Positions 35,619 through 46,219 of a DNA stretch of 64,000 nucleotides are shown here, piece after piece. The first letter of the stretch is position 1. Each line of letters starts with the position of its first letter. The position numbers were made by a program, and so were the translations under genes. Below the pieces are notes generated by a model. The model made no database searches, was not told the DNA's origin, and was given only the letters and a program-made list of their open reading frames with translations. Source of the stretch: Atherix ibis (taxonomy: Eukaryota > Arthropoda > Insecta > Diptera > Athericidae); NCBI GenBank assembly GCA_958298945.1, contig OY282607.1, positions 32,521,000 to 32,584,999 on the forward strand. The letters are read 5' to 3'.

Positions 35619-36470
35619 TCATATATAAAATGATCTGATAGTCTTTTTGCAGATTTCTATCCGTTTGAAGTACTTTTGAATGACTTTTTCGAACATTGCA
35701 GAGTGTAATCTGGCCATAACTTGACTAGTGTTTGGTTTTAAATACTCTACAGATTGAAAATTGTCTACACAAATAATATTTTTTGCGTAGCTTTCTAAAG
35801 AAAAAAAATCAACGGCGTCAAATTTCACGATCTTGAACGCCGTTTTGACATCAATTAATCGCAAAAATATGTATTGTGCAAAATTCTCGCGCCATAACGG
35901 CACAATACTGTATTGTGTCTAGTTATAATCTTCAAGTTCGGATTAAATATATTATAAGACGGTTATAGCGTCCAAAATTAACGGTAACTATTTTTTCGTT
36001 TTTTTTCCAAAGATAAATGGACCTTTTAAAACAAAATTACCCTGGATAGTTACATTTTGAGAATACAATGTTTTAACTATGGCTGCATGTGGCTCTTTAA
36101 AGCCCCATATATGGTAATTTTGCTTATTGATCATATGTCTGAATTTGCTCAGAATTAGATGTAACGGACTCTCCTCCTTCATTGTCAAAGAAAAATGGAC
36201 TAATGAGAAGTTTAGACCAAAATGTTATACAAAAATTAGATACAATGGCTTTCACACAGTCACTTGTGTATTTTCAGAGCCTTGTATATGACAATTTTGC
36301 TTATTGACGTATCCACCGAACGAGAAATGACCTTCATCGCTAAAGAAAATTTTGCTCGTAACATGACTACGGTAAAAACATCACTGTTGCAGAATATTTT
36401 TACAATTTTAATTAGACAGCTGTCAAATGACACGGTATTGTAGCTTCCGAAACACAAAATGTATAATCTA
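35619..36470 (-). pseudogene. Tc1/mariner-type transposase relic with repeated core
   Basis: In minus-strand order: FFSDEGHFSFGGYVNKQNC (about 36,348-36,290, first catalytic Asp kept), then SENTQVTV, FWSKLLISPFFFDNEGG (about 36,225-36,170) and SVTSNSEQIQTYD. A second NKQNYHIWGFKEPH block follows (about 36,130-36,090), then VTVNFGRYNR (about 35,985-35,955). After a gap comes a 94-codon frame (35,903-35,619) whose TAFKIVKFDAVDFF stands where WPPRSCDLTPLDFF is expected, followed by YAKNIICVDN and a helical C-terminus. So the VNKQN block occurs twice, as in the 3.0-kb relic. The N-terminal DNA-binding part is missing. Element end at 36,415-36,466 resembles that at 3,536-3,590. Not functional. Confidence 0.82.
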
Positions 36471-39400
36471 GTATCACGCAATTGTCAAATGAACAACTTT
36501 ATTGACAAAAAGCACTCTTAATTTAGTATCTTATATGAAATTCCTATACTTGTGCAAAAATCTTCTTACAAATAATATTTTTTTCCTTTTCAAATCAGCA
36601 ATATTTTTGATAAGTCTTCATTGAATCTTATAATCAATTCGATTCACATATTGTGTGGCATTGAATTATTTTGCATATTTTGTGGAAATTATTGTCCGAA
36701 TAAATAAGAAATCAATTGCAAAAATGAAGAATTCATAAAATTTGATTTCTTTTACTATAATTGGGATAATGTAATAGCTGATGTATAGAGATCGATAAAT
36801 TTTCAAAGGATTAATTAAAAAAAAACAATTTTCCTTAAAAATAAGAAAAATGTTAAAAAACCATGATTTTTTTTATGAAAAGCAGAAATTAAAATTTTTA
36901 ATTTCTGTCAATTAAGATTTTTGTAATATTTTCCAATTTTCTATATAACGTCGAAAAAAACAGGAATTAACAACAGAACATTCTTGATATTTTTCGAAAA
37001 AGTATCTTTTTTTTCCTTTTCAAGGAAGAATCCCAATTTCGGATAAAAAAATTCCCTAATTCGAAAAAGATATTCCATTTTATAGCATCCGCCCATTTAA
37101 CACTCTATGGCCTGTTGAATTTTCACAAATGAGGAAGGAAAAATGCGTAGCATGTTATTCTGTGATACCCTTCAATGGCTTAAACTATAGCCGAACAGTG
37201 CGTGTCAAAGTGTTTGAAGTTATTTAAAATTCGTGCCATTTTATAATAAATTTTATGCACATTAAGAGTGATTAGGGCGTTGGGCATTTTGTTTCGTGCC
37301 ATTATCCATATTATTATTATTACTATCGCAGTTGAACCTAAAAACAGACACAATATACTCTACCGGATTATTAAAAAATGATCATTTAATTTGGCTGTGC
37401 GTTCATATAATAGTGATAGTAAAACACCATCCCGTAATCATTAAAAAGTATGCGAATAAAAAAACATATTCCATTTTTATATACTCACCACTGGAAGGAA
37501 TAGGGCAAAGAGAATTTAGGTGCGTATGCATTCCATGGATTTTAATGGTTTTTTTTTGTGTATTTTTTTAAAAATCGTTTTTTTAGTTTATGACGATTGC
37601 GTTGGATTATATTTTCTATCAAATCAAAAACCAAACGAGAATCTTTTCATTTGATTCTGGCTGATCCCTCAAACTCTAGAGAATACCATTCTTCCATTTA
37701 TAATATTTACCTTTAAGTAGAAATATGAAAATATAAAATTACCCATTTAAGATATTAGAAGATTGAAAAGGTTCTAGTCCCGTTTGAGTTTGAGTTATTT
37801 TCATTACAGACAATTTTACATTTGCACAAAAATTCAGTCTCCTAATAAAGGAATAAAACCCGGCTTACTCCTAGCATAACGCATTAAAATTATTGGAATT
37901 TTGTATAATTCGCACCATCCCTCTCACCCTCATATAAGGGTCTGTTCAGTTGATATTTCCCTCGAGGGTGTGTATAGAAGCAAATATTTTGAGTAAAGTC
38001 CATTCGAAAATAATAATTTTATGCATACACTATGTTAAGGACTAAATCAAACAAATTAGAAATACGGCACGTGCCAGTAAAATTGCTTTTTCTGCTGGTC
38101 ACTAGTCACTAGTCCTATTTAATGCAAAGAGTGCGTATTCCCGACTAATGCAGTATTCCTGTACGCATATATGCATGTATGTAAATGACTAGGACTATGA
38201 GGGATCTATCCTTAAGACAGAGTGGCTGCTCATGTCCTTCTGCAAATTATATTAGATGGAAGGTTGTAGCGTTAAATTCGGAAGCCGTAAATACCGTCTG
38301 CTTATTGCAACTCACGCATCAGGACGAACACTTATGCCTGTTCATATATGATTATACACGTATGGTCAAGCAGATGATATGCATGAGTCCAGTTGTACCA
38401 TCTTTATCGGTGTGGATCTACCTCTCTGTATTTGGGCTGAAGAGTGAAGAAATTACCTGAGTGTTATGAGACCCGACAGTTCTTTAGGCATTAGTGACCT
38501 TCTACTACCGAATGATTTTTGTACGTTACACATCCGCTTAAAAGGAAAATTGCCTACTGGAAATTGCATGGTCCCATTTAGGAGTGTAAATAAAATGCCA
38601 TTTCTCTTCTCAAAGGGAGCATCACATACAAAATCGTTCTACCCTATTCGAAAAATATGCAACGTGTTATGTTCGGAATAATGAAATAATCCTGTACAGT
38701 TTCCCCACTCTTCCCACATCTTCTAGGTTTCTGCACTGTTACTCTTACTGTTACTTAGCTTTTATGTTTACTTTTAGTGTTATGCCTGAAAGAAAGAAAG
38801 GTGTTACTGAAATGAGATTGAACATATATGGGTGTACATTGACAAGGGTTTAAGCTCAACAACAACAACAACAAAATTTAGCTGCAAGTCATATTCATAT
38901 AACATATTCCTTATAAAGGGATCCATTTTTATCTCCTAGCCACTTTCAGTTGTGCTCCTTTTCATTTGGTTGTTTTCTCTCATAAAATTTGGCAAGAAAA
39001 TTGTGATATCTTTTATGGAAAAACAAAAACTGAACCAAAAAAAAACCAAAAATTATAAAGATACACTTGTAATATGAAGAAGGAATTTGAACACCCTAAA
39101 ACTTGGCAAGGACTAATATCTGAAAGCCTCCACAATTCACGAACACAACTAATCCAGGTAAACGTAATTTTAAAACCTTTTCTATTTGTATTTATTCGTG
39201 TAGGGCTAAAGTTCAGCCCTCTTGTCCTATCGTCGTATGTGAAATCGTACAACAAATGAATATTTTGCTATTCTATGCTCTCGGTAAGTACAAAAAAAGT
39301 GAATATTTGAATGTAATATGCGTCTATTTTTGCTTCTCTTACACTGTGTTATTCCATTTGATCGGCGTTCTCGTATCCTTTAATGTCTATGGAGCAATTC

Positions 39401-39959
39401 GCATTATGCGTTTGTCAAATCCCATAAAAATTCGATATATTCTATAGTCTACACAAAATATAAATACGAACACATACTCTTCACACATACACAGAGAAAT
39501 AAACTTGTACACACCATTTTAAATTACACATTCGAGGAGGTATCCTTAATTTGTTGAGCATGTTTATGTGAGAAAAAACTGTATTAGCGGTGAAAAAATA
39601 TTTTCTTTTTTATTATTCTCTTCCTTAACTGTCATTTTAATGTTGTTAAGATAAAAAGTAAGTATTGGAACCATCCTTTTTGACAGTCTTATTTTTCTGG
39701 CAACAATTTTTTGTGCATACTTTATTTTACTTTGAATAAAGGATATGCAATGAGTAAGGACAATTTTATAATTTTCTGAAATATTTGAATAAATTCTTTG
39801 TGTGCTACGTTAAATTTGTGTGAACTAATTAAGGAAATTTAGAATATTTCTTTTATAAGAACATTGAATACGAGTAATGGGATTTTTTTGATTTTTCCAA
39901 ATTATTATTTCCTTTAAACATCGATGGACACGTTAGTTCAACTGGAATATCCTATAGAT
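36471..39959. other. AT-rich noncoding stretch
   Basis: No supported gene. Two neighbouring plus-strand frames (38,185-38,460 and 38,466-38,681) are in different frames and show no motif. A CAA microsatellite lies near 38,856-38,873. Confidence 0.5.
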
Positions 39960-40220
39960 CATCGGATTCACCTCTTTTAGATAATATCGATATTACCAAC
40001 GGTCAAGTGAGTTTCGATCCGATGAAAAAAACCCGTTTTCTGAGCTTGTCAAGGACTTACTTATAAAAAACTTTGTCTGATCAAACAAGAGCCCGCACTT
40101 ATTCTTCATTTTCATCAGTTTTCGATATTGAAATGTGAGGGATGCGCCTTCCACGGCTTTTCGGCCATACAAAAGTGCTCTATGATACCGAAAAATTTGT
40201 GCCTTAATCAGGAATTTCCG
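39960..40220 (-). pseudogene. Mariner-like transposase fragment
   Basis: A minus-strand run across two frames gives KVFYK, stop, VLDKLRKRVFF (about 40,070-40,015), matching the NKEFYLEVLKRLRKRV helix that precedes the second catalytic motif in mariner proteins. Upstream sequence (to 40,220) is an open 78-codon frame without other clear motifs; downstream the element is lost. It resembles the LRKRV blocks at 5,866 and 17,889. Weak but consistent evidence. Confidence 0.45.
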
Positions 40221-43115
40221 TAAGTTCATTTTTTAATATACTACAAATTACTTTAAGAAAAATGAATGAAATATGGTTTTTCAAGTGTTGAACTCTTAAT
40301 GTCACCTTTACTCAATATGAAAATACGACTACATAGATTAGGGTAGTCTTAACAGTTTTTTCTTTTGCTTTACTTTGAGCATTATCCCCTTATTTTATAA
40401 TTATCCTTAGAGAGAACAGTTATGTATGACATATCATACAACCATGAGTAATATATAAGAAATGAGCATAGAAACAATTCTGTTGCACATATGACGGTAT
40501 ATGAGATGAAAAGGGTTAAAGGAAAAAAACGCACAGTATCGTCAAAAGGGATCTTGAGTAAAATAGAAAGAAAGGATAACAAATATATATGCTCGTTTTC
40601 GAGTTTTCCTTTTAATATTTACAAGAGTACGTCTTCCCGTACCGGGTTAAGATCACTTCAAAGGAGGTGAATTAATTGCTTTTGTATAATTATTGATGTA
40701 GTTGTGGCCATATTACTGTAGAATTATCCTGTAAGTACAAATATTTTCAGTTTTATGCTCATATTCGTATATATGTAGATGCATTTCTACATATGGATTT
40801 AATAAAAAAAAAGTTTTACATCAGGAAAAGGAGAGAATGTCAAAAAAAAGAACAATTTATAAGAATGTTGTACATAAGAGGAGAATTTTGAGAAATTTAT
40901 GTTGAGGGATATAAGGTGCTCGGTAAGATGTTGCAATGAGGAAATTGAGTTAATTGAATGATGGTTTTTAAGTAGATTGAAAAGCGTTCGAAGCTCGCTC
41001 CCTTCATCCTTATACTGAGTGGTATATTGTGCTTTCTAATTGGAAAAGTCAAGTGTGCCGTTGGAAATTACGAGTGTGTACTTAATTTTGTATAGGTGTA
41101 GGTGGGTCTTGGGAGGGAAGTGGGGTCGGTTGAAGATTAAAGTTGAAAAAATATATAAAGGATTGATAATTGCTGCAAACAATTAAAATTCTTCTGATTG
41201 CCTACCGTGAAATTTTTTTTAATTTTTACATTTTATGCGCTTGAAGTGTAGGGCGTGCTTGCTGGCTCTGATCTCGGAAAGGGGAGTTAATAGTTAGAGT
41301 GATATTCCTTCAAAATCGACGAAATACACCTCTTCCTAATGGGGGAATAGAAGATAATTTAGCATAAAATAATTTTCGTTCTGAATTTGATAGTCAGCAA
41401 TATAATGTCGTAGTTTAGTATATAACTAAACTGAACAGATGATTTGACAGATAATCATTCATTAAAATAAATTACCACAAAAGTTTTTGTGTTCCAGTCT
41501 GATGAGCTTTTTATATTCGGTTCGTTAACATTGCTGCATTTAGTCTCAACATGCATTCCCAACACAAAAAGAGTTCAACAAAAAATTTTAATATTAAATA
41601 ATAATTTGTGATATTATATTTTTAAAGAGGGTAATTTTATAAAAACTATTTGAATGTAATTTTAAATTTCCTATAGAATTTTTTTTGGTAATTTTTGTCA
41701 ACCAAAAAAAAAAAATGGGGTCAAATTTGAAGTTTAATTTGTTTTGAAATTTACTTTTTGTAATTAAAAATTAGGAATTTTTTACCTGTTTTGTAATTTG
41801 TTTCTATAAAATTGCGATATAAAACTGAAGGAAATAATTTTGAAAAAAAAAAATTTACGTATATAACTTATACGTAAATTTATACGCTAAAATATCATAT
41901 TTCATGAAATTCCTCTGTAAGCAAGAATATATTAGGAGAATTTTTGATATTTTTCTGCCTATACGATGGCACCCACTATAAATATATAAAAATATATTTA
42001 ATATTTTTTTTTATTGATTCAGACATATCGATTACGTATTTTTATTTTTTTAGTTATTTGGTATATAAAATATTGAAAATCCTCTTTGATATCTTAAACG
42101 TACACATTAGTACTTTTTATAAAAGGGAAATAGTCTTAATAATAGATATAAAATTTTTGGTAACCATATTTGGTATGATCATCGTTGATTATGTAATAAT
42201 ATCGAAATTGTGATAAAATTTTGGACTTGTAATCGTTCAATTCCCCAAAAAAAATATTTTAAACGGAAACTAGTAAAAAATTCTACACTATATTTGTTTG
42301 TATCTACAGAGAATTGTTTGTGTACTAATTTTATTTTTAATAACAGAAAATTAAAAAAAAATAAAAAACCATTTAAATTTTATCTGAAAACGTAATATTG
42401 TACATAAACACCGATGTGAGTGATAAATTTAGTCGACGATGGTTGTAAATTACCCTATTTTTATGACGAATTCTTTACCTAATCCCTTATGCTGCTGGTC
42501 GATGATATTTTTTTTCTCTTAAACATCAAGTAATGTTCAAGAGTCTATTAAATGCCATAATCAATTAGGTACTTGTCGTAAAATATCAATTAAATACGAA
42601 AATTGCCTAGAATATGTCATATGAAGTTACGTAGGACATACAAGTCATAATAGAATTCCTTTTGACATATCAGCATTTATGAGTCTGCTGTGCGGTCTCT
42701 AACTTTAATTGTTAGAAATCATAAGAAATTAGACCTGGCTTAATATGTCCTGGCGTATTTGTAACTAATTTTCATTTTCACCAAAATGCTGAAGCTAATA
42801 ATAAATAATTATGCCAAGTGGTGTCTCCTTTTTAAGAGTAAGATGTGTCCTGTTTTGTATGGCAAAATATTTGTATTCCTAAAGGATGTGTAATTGGTAC
42901 TGCTATTTATTTTATTATGAGTACGCACTTCCTTTAAGATATAATCTTTAAATAGAATAGTTTCAACCAAAAAAAAATATATAGAAATTTGTATGTTCCT
43001 GTAATAGTAGGTATGGCACAGGTTGCTTTTTACGTCCCGGGTCGATTTTCTTTAGGCGCCATTTTGGTTTGGATGACATTTGTCCGTTACTATTTAACAG
43101 TCGTAGAGAGTGGTC
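40221..43115. other. AT-rich noncoding stretch
   Basis: No supported gene; includes a perfect 13-bp hairpin (41,851-41,881). Confidence 0.55.
41851..41881. repeat. Perfect 13-bp inverted repeat
   Basis: AAATTTACGTATA and its exact complement flank TAACT. AT-rich, but longer than expected by chance for such a small loop. Confidence 0.85.
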
Positions 43116-43119
43116 GAGG

Positions 43120-44160
43120 AAAATTTATTGCAGAGTATCTAACGCCGCAACAACGTGTTGAAATTATTTAAATATTTTATTTAAATAATTGTCCAATTCT
43201 GAATAAGCGGAAAAATTACGTGATTTTTTTTCGATTTAATCATATACCCAGCAAGTCAGAGCATTTAATGAATAATTTTGAAAATATGCATACACTGGGA
43301 AATAGAGCGAAGACTCGGACGATAATTAAGCCTCCAGTACACCTGAAAAGATTGATGCAGTGAGGCAAAGTGTTACCGAATGCCCCTGGGTACCTCTCAT
43401 CGACACCGTTCACAAGAACGTTTTGTTAAAATTTCTCAAAAAATATTTGATTTTTCATGTTTGCTAAAATTCTCAAATTTTTTTTTTCATGTTTATTAAA
43501 AATTCTCAAAAATTATTAAATTTTTTACCCGTATAAAATTCAATTGATACAACATCTGCAGACAAATTACTTTGAACAGCACCGAGACAGGAATGCTACA
43601 GTGTTTGTTAATAAACAGAATAGCCGCTATTGGGGCATTGAAAACCCTCAACTGATATACCAAAGATCACCAGACCCCTCGTACAGTAACTGCATGGTGC
43701 GGCATGCGGGCCAGTAGCATCTTTGAGGATGTTGGAGGCAATGCTGTAACAGTTACTGGTGACCGCTGTCAGGACATGTTGGAAAACTTTCTCCGAATTG
43801 GATTAAGTAGGTACAGAACATGTGGTTCCAAAAAGATGGTGCCATATCACACACAATGATCGTGCTAGAATGCAAATTTCGAGAGAAATATTCCCCGGCC
43901 GAATAATATGATATCGACCGGCCCCCACGATCCCCTGATTTGAACCTCATGCTTTCTTCGTATGGGGTTACTTAAAAAAAACAGTGTACACTAACAAACC
44001 AACAACAACCTTGATGCTTAAGGATAATATTCAAAACGAAATTGCTGAAATAACACCAGAAGTCTGTGAAAATTTTATCACAAATGTGCTTAAAAACGCT
44101 TACTTTTGCGGCGCAGCCAGAGACGAGTATTTGACCCAGATCATATAATCTTTCGATAAA
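43120..44160 (+). pseudogene. Tc1/mariner-type transposase, full-length but decayed
   Basis: The motif order spans the whole protein. LTPQQRVEII then a stop (43,139-43,171) is the N-terminal helix; PSKSEHLMNNFENMHTLGN (about 43,247-43,303) is the second helix-turn-helix segment; KIDAVRQSVTECP (about 43,352-43,390) and TSHRHRSQE follow. A short AT-rich insertion or deletion region lies at 43,430-43,560. The DEAHF motif with the first Asp is not visible. Then come FVNKQNSRYWGIENPQL (about 43,602-43,655), TPRTVTAWCGMRASSI (about 43,675-43,722), GGNAVTVTGDRCQDML (about 43,733-43,780), MWFQKDGAISHT (about 43,817-43,855) with the second Asp, and RPPRSPDLN (about 43,919-43,946). The C-terminus VYTNKPTTTLMLKDNIQNEI through RDEYLTQIII ends at a stop near 44,150. 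At least five frameshifts. No inverted ends identified. Confidence 0.85.
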
Positions 44161-44411
44161 ATATAAGTTATAAAATTTTATTTCATTTAAAAGTTATGTT
44201 AAAAAAACTTCGACCTGGAACATGAAACGTACCCTGTAGCTTGTACGTTCGTTCGTTCTTGCCGTACAATACAACTTTGAACCTAGCCCAGTAATTGCGT
44301 GAACGACCTTACAGAAATTTTTATAGTGCGTTATGGGGAATATATCTTATCAAGCTGACAAGTTTTTAGGAGGCATAATATTGTAGTTCTTCGTGCCTAC
44401 AACATCGTAAA

Positions 44412-44590
44412 GTGATGATTTCAGTTGAAACCTTCAAGCACTGCTATGAAAAGTGGAAAGAACGCCTCCGCTCATGCATAGCTACCCAAGTAAACTGCTT
44501 TAAAGGGGATACAATTTATGTTTAAAAATAATAAAAAATGATTGCTATAAAAAATGGGTTTCGCTACTTTTCTACCACACGTTGTATCTT
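44412..44590 (+). pseudogene. Mariner transposase C-terminal fragment
   Basis: An open frame gives VETFKHCYEKWKERLRSCIA (44,424 onward), then NCFKGDTIYV and a stop at about 44,523, the normal mariner C-terminus (FxxCFExWKxRWxxCIAxxGxYFEGD). About 40 bases later GGTTTCGCTACTTTTCTACC resembles a mariner terminal region. Only the last tenth of an element survives, just downstream of the unrelated relic ending at 44,160. Confidence 0.75.
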
Positions 44591-44712
44591 ATCACAGTTC
44601 TGAACTTAATGAGACCTTATAGTAATTGGGCTTGGAAAAATCTGAATACCATAAGTAGCCTAAATAAATGCATACTTAGAACAAGTAGCTGGATCCACGA
44701 AAAAAAGATATT

Positions 44713-44765
44713 GTTCAGTCGTGAGCAAATGCAAAAGCTTATTTCCTAGCACCTTCCTAAAATCA
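44713..44765 (+). repeat. Dispersed repeat fragment (partner at 23,795)
   Basis: Begins GTTCAGTCGTGAGCAAATGCAA and matches 23,795-23,847 with about seven differences in roughly 53 bases; flanks differ. Confidence 0.7.
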
Positions 44766-44971
44766 TATACGGACAATATTTTCTTATTTTATAGAGTAAA
44801 GTTAAATTTATTAATTTGCTTTGATAAATTTTTGTACTTTTGAGAAATTTTTAAATAATTATCTACAAAAAAAAAATGATTAAAACCATACAGCAACTTA
44901 ACTGATCTGCTATAAAAATTGATTGTTAAATTGATACGTTAAATGATTTGAAATTTATTATTACTAAAATA

Positions 44972-45003
44972 AAGGGTTTTCCAATAAGAGTGATATGATT
45001 TCT
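44972..45003 (+). repeat. Left terminal inverted repeat
   Basis: 32 bases, pairs with 46,186-46,217 at 31 of 32 positions. Confidence 0.96.
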
Positions 45004-45089
45004 AAGTGACGTTTCGGCCATTTGTAATATGTCATGATTTGTCTTTTTTTTCCATTGTATTCAGTAATGTTTACAATTTCATTTTGAAG

Positions 45090-46137
45090 AGATATACGCA
45101 AAAACAACGTTTACAAATTATTCAATTTTATTAACAAAATAATCGTTCTCCAATTGCAACTTTTCGTGCACTTTTGCCATTTAATGGTCGTTATAATCGT
45201 TCAACTTTGCGCGCTATTCGTCGAATTGTTAAAAATTTCGAGCGTACATTTTCTTTACATAATGTTCAATTGCCAATAAGACAAAGAACCGCTCGAAGTA
45301 ATGAAAATATTGCTGCCGTTCAGGCAAGTGTTACTGAAGACCGCAATTTGTCGATTCCAAAAAGTTCTCAAGAATTGGGACTGTCTCAAACCGCAACCTG
45401 GCGGATTTTGAGAAAGAATTTGGGCTTGCATCGGTATAAAATTGTTATCACTCAAGAATTGAAGCCATTGAACCACTGTAAAGGTCGCGAATTTGCTGAT
45501 TTTGTCTTGGAACAACTTGAAAACGATAACAAAACTGTCGATTCTGGTGCGAAGAAAATCCACAAATTATTCATGAACACCCATTACATTCACCTAAATT
45601 GACAGTTTGGTATGGTTTTTGGTCTGGTGGAATCATCGGTTCGTACTTCTTTCGAAATGAAGCTGGTAACACCGTCACTGTCAATGGAAAGCGGTATAGA
45701 TCGATGATAACCAACTTTTTATGGCCGAAATTGGAAGAAGTTGATCTTGACAACATCTGGTTCCAACAAGACGGGGCTACGTGCCACACAGCACATGCAA
45801 CAACCGAATTATTGCGAGAAAAATTTGGAGATTCGATTATTTCAAGAAATTGTGACATTGAATGGCCTCCAAGAAGTTGTGATTTAACACCATTAGACTA
45901 TGTTATGTGTATTTCTTGTGGGGTTATTTGAAGTCATTGGTCTTTAGCAATAAACCAGACTCTCTTCAAGCTTTAGAAGTCAATATTGAATGTGCTATTC
46001 ATGACATACGACTTGATTTAATGGAAAAGTGCTCGAAAATTGGGTTCATCGAATTCGTTCCTGCAAAAGAAGTCATGGAGGCCATTTTAATGACGTTTTA
46101 TTCAGAACTTAATTGTATCGATTGTACTTCACATTAA
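45090..46137 (+). pseudogene. Transposase pseudogene of the 44,972-46,217 element
   Basis: The enzyme would bind the terminal repeats and move the element. The frame begins RYTQKQRLQIIQFY at 45,090 (first helix-turn-helix) and is stopped by TAA at 45,132-45,134. It then continues open through RRIVKNFERTFSL, QLPIRQRTARSNENIAAV, SIPKSSQELGLSQTATWRIL and EFADFVLEQLEND. At about 45,545 it jumps frame to EENPQIIHEHPLHSPKL. The roughly 25-30 residues expected between, including the FSDEAHF motif with the first catalytic Asp, are deleted. The second frame carries TVWYGFWSGGIIGSYFF, WFQQDGATCHT (second Asp, about 45,760-45,790) and WPPRSCDLTPLDY. At 45,903 about 10 extra bases (near GTTATGTGTA) shift to a third frame with LWGYLKSLVF to the stop near 46,137. 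Three lesions; inactive. Confidence 0.93.
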
Positions 46138-46185
46138 ATAAAAAACATTTGAATTTCCTTAACAATTAGTGTATTTTTTTTTTAA

Positions 46186-46217
46186 AGAAATCATATCACT
46201 CTTATTCGAAAACCCTT
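46186..46217 (-). repeat. Right terminal inverted repeat
   Basis: Complement of the left end with one mismatch; followed by TA target duplication. Confidence 0.96.
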
Positions 46218-46219
46218 TA

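Larger units (their letters stand above)
44972..46217 (+). mobile_element. Complete Tc1/mariner-type element with 32-bp inverted termini
   Basis: The left end starts AAGGGTTTTCCAATAAGAG at 44,972 and the right end finishes with its complement at 46,217. The 32-base termini (44,972-45,003 and 46,186-46,217) differ at one position (C versus G at base 11). A TA dinucleotide flanks each side (44,970-44,971 and 46,218-46,219), the expected target duplication. The element is 1,246 bases and contains one interrupted transposase gene. It is the only element in the window with both ends preserved. Confidence 0.96.

Noticed and set aside
38185..38681. Two adjacent plus-strand frames of 91 and 71 codons
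   Set aside because: They are in different frames with no shared motif and no splice signals that would join them.
45255..45563. 102-codon minus-strand frame
   Set aside because: Antisense shadow of the transposase at 45,090-46,137.
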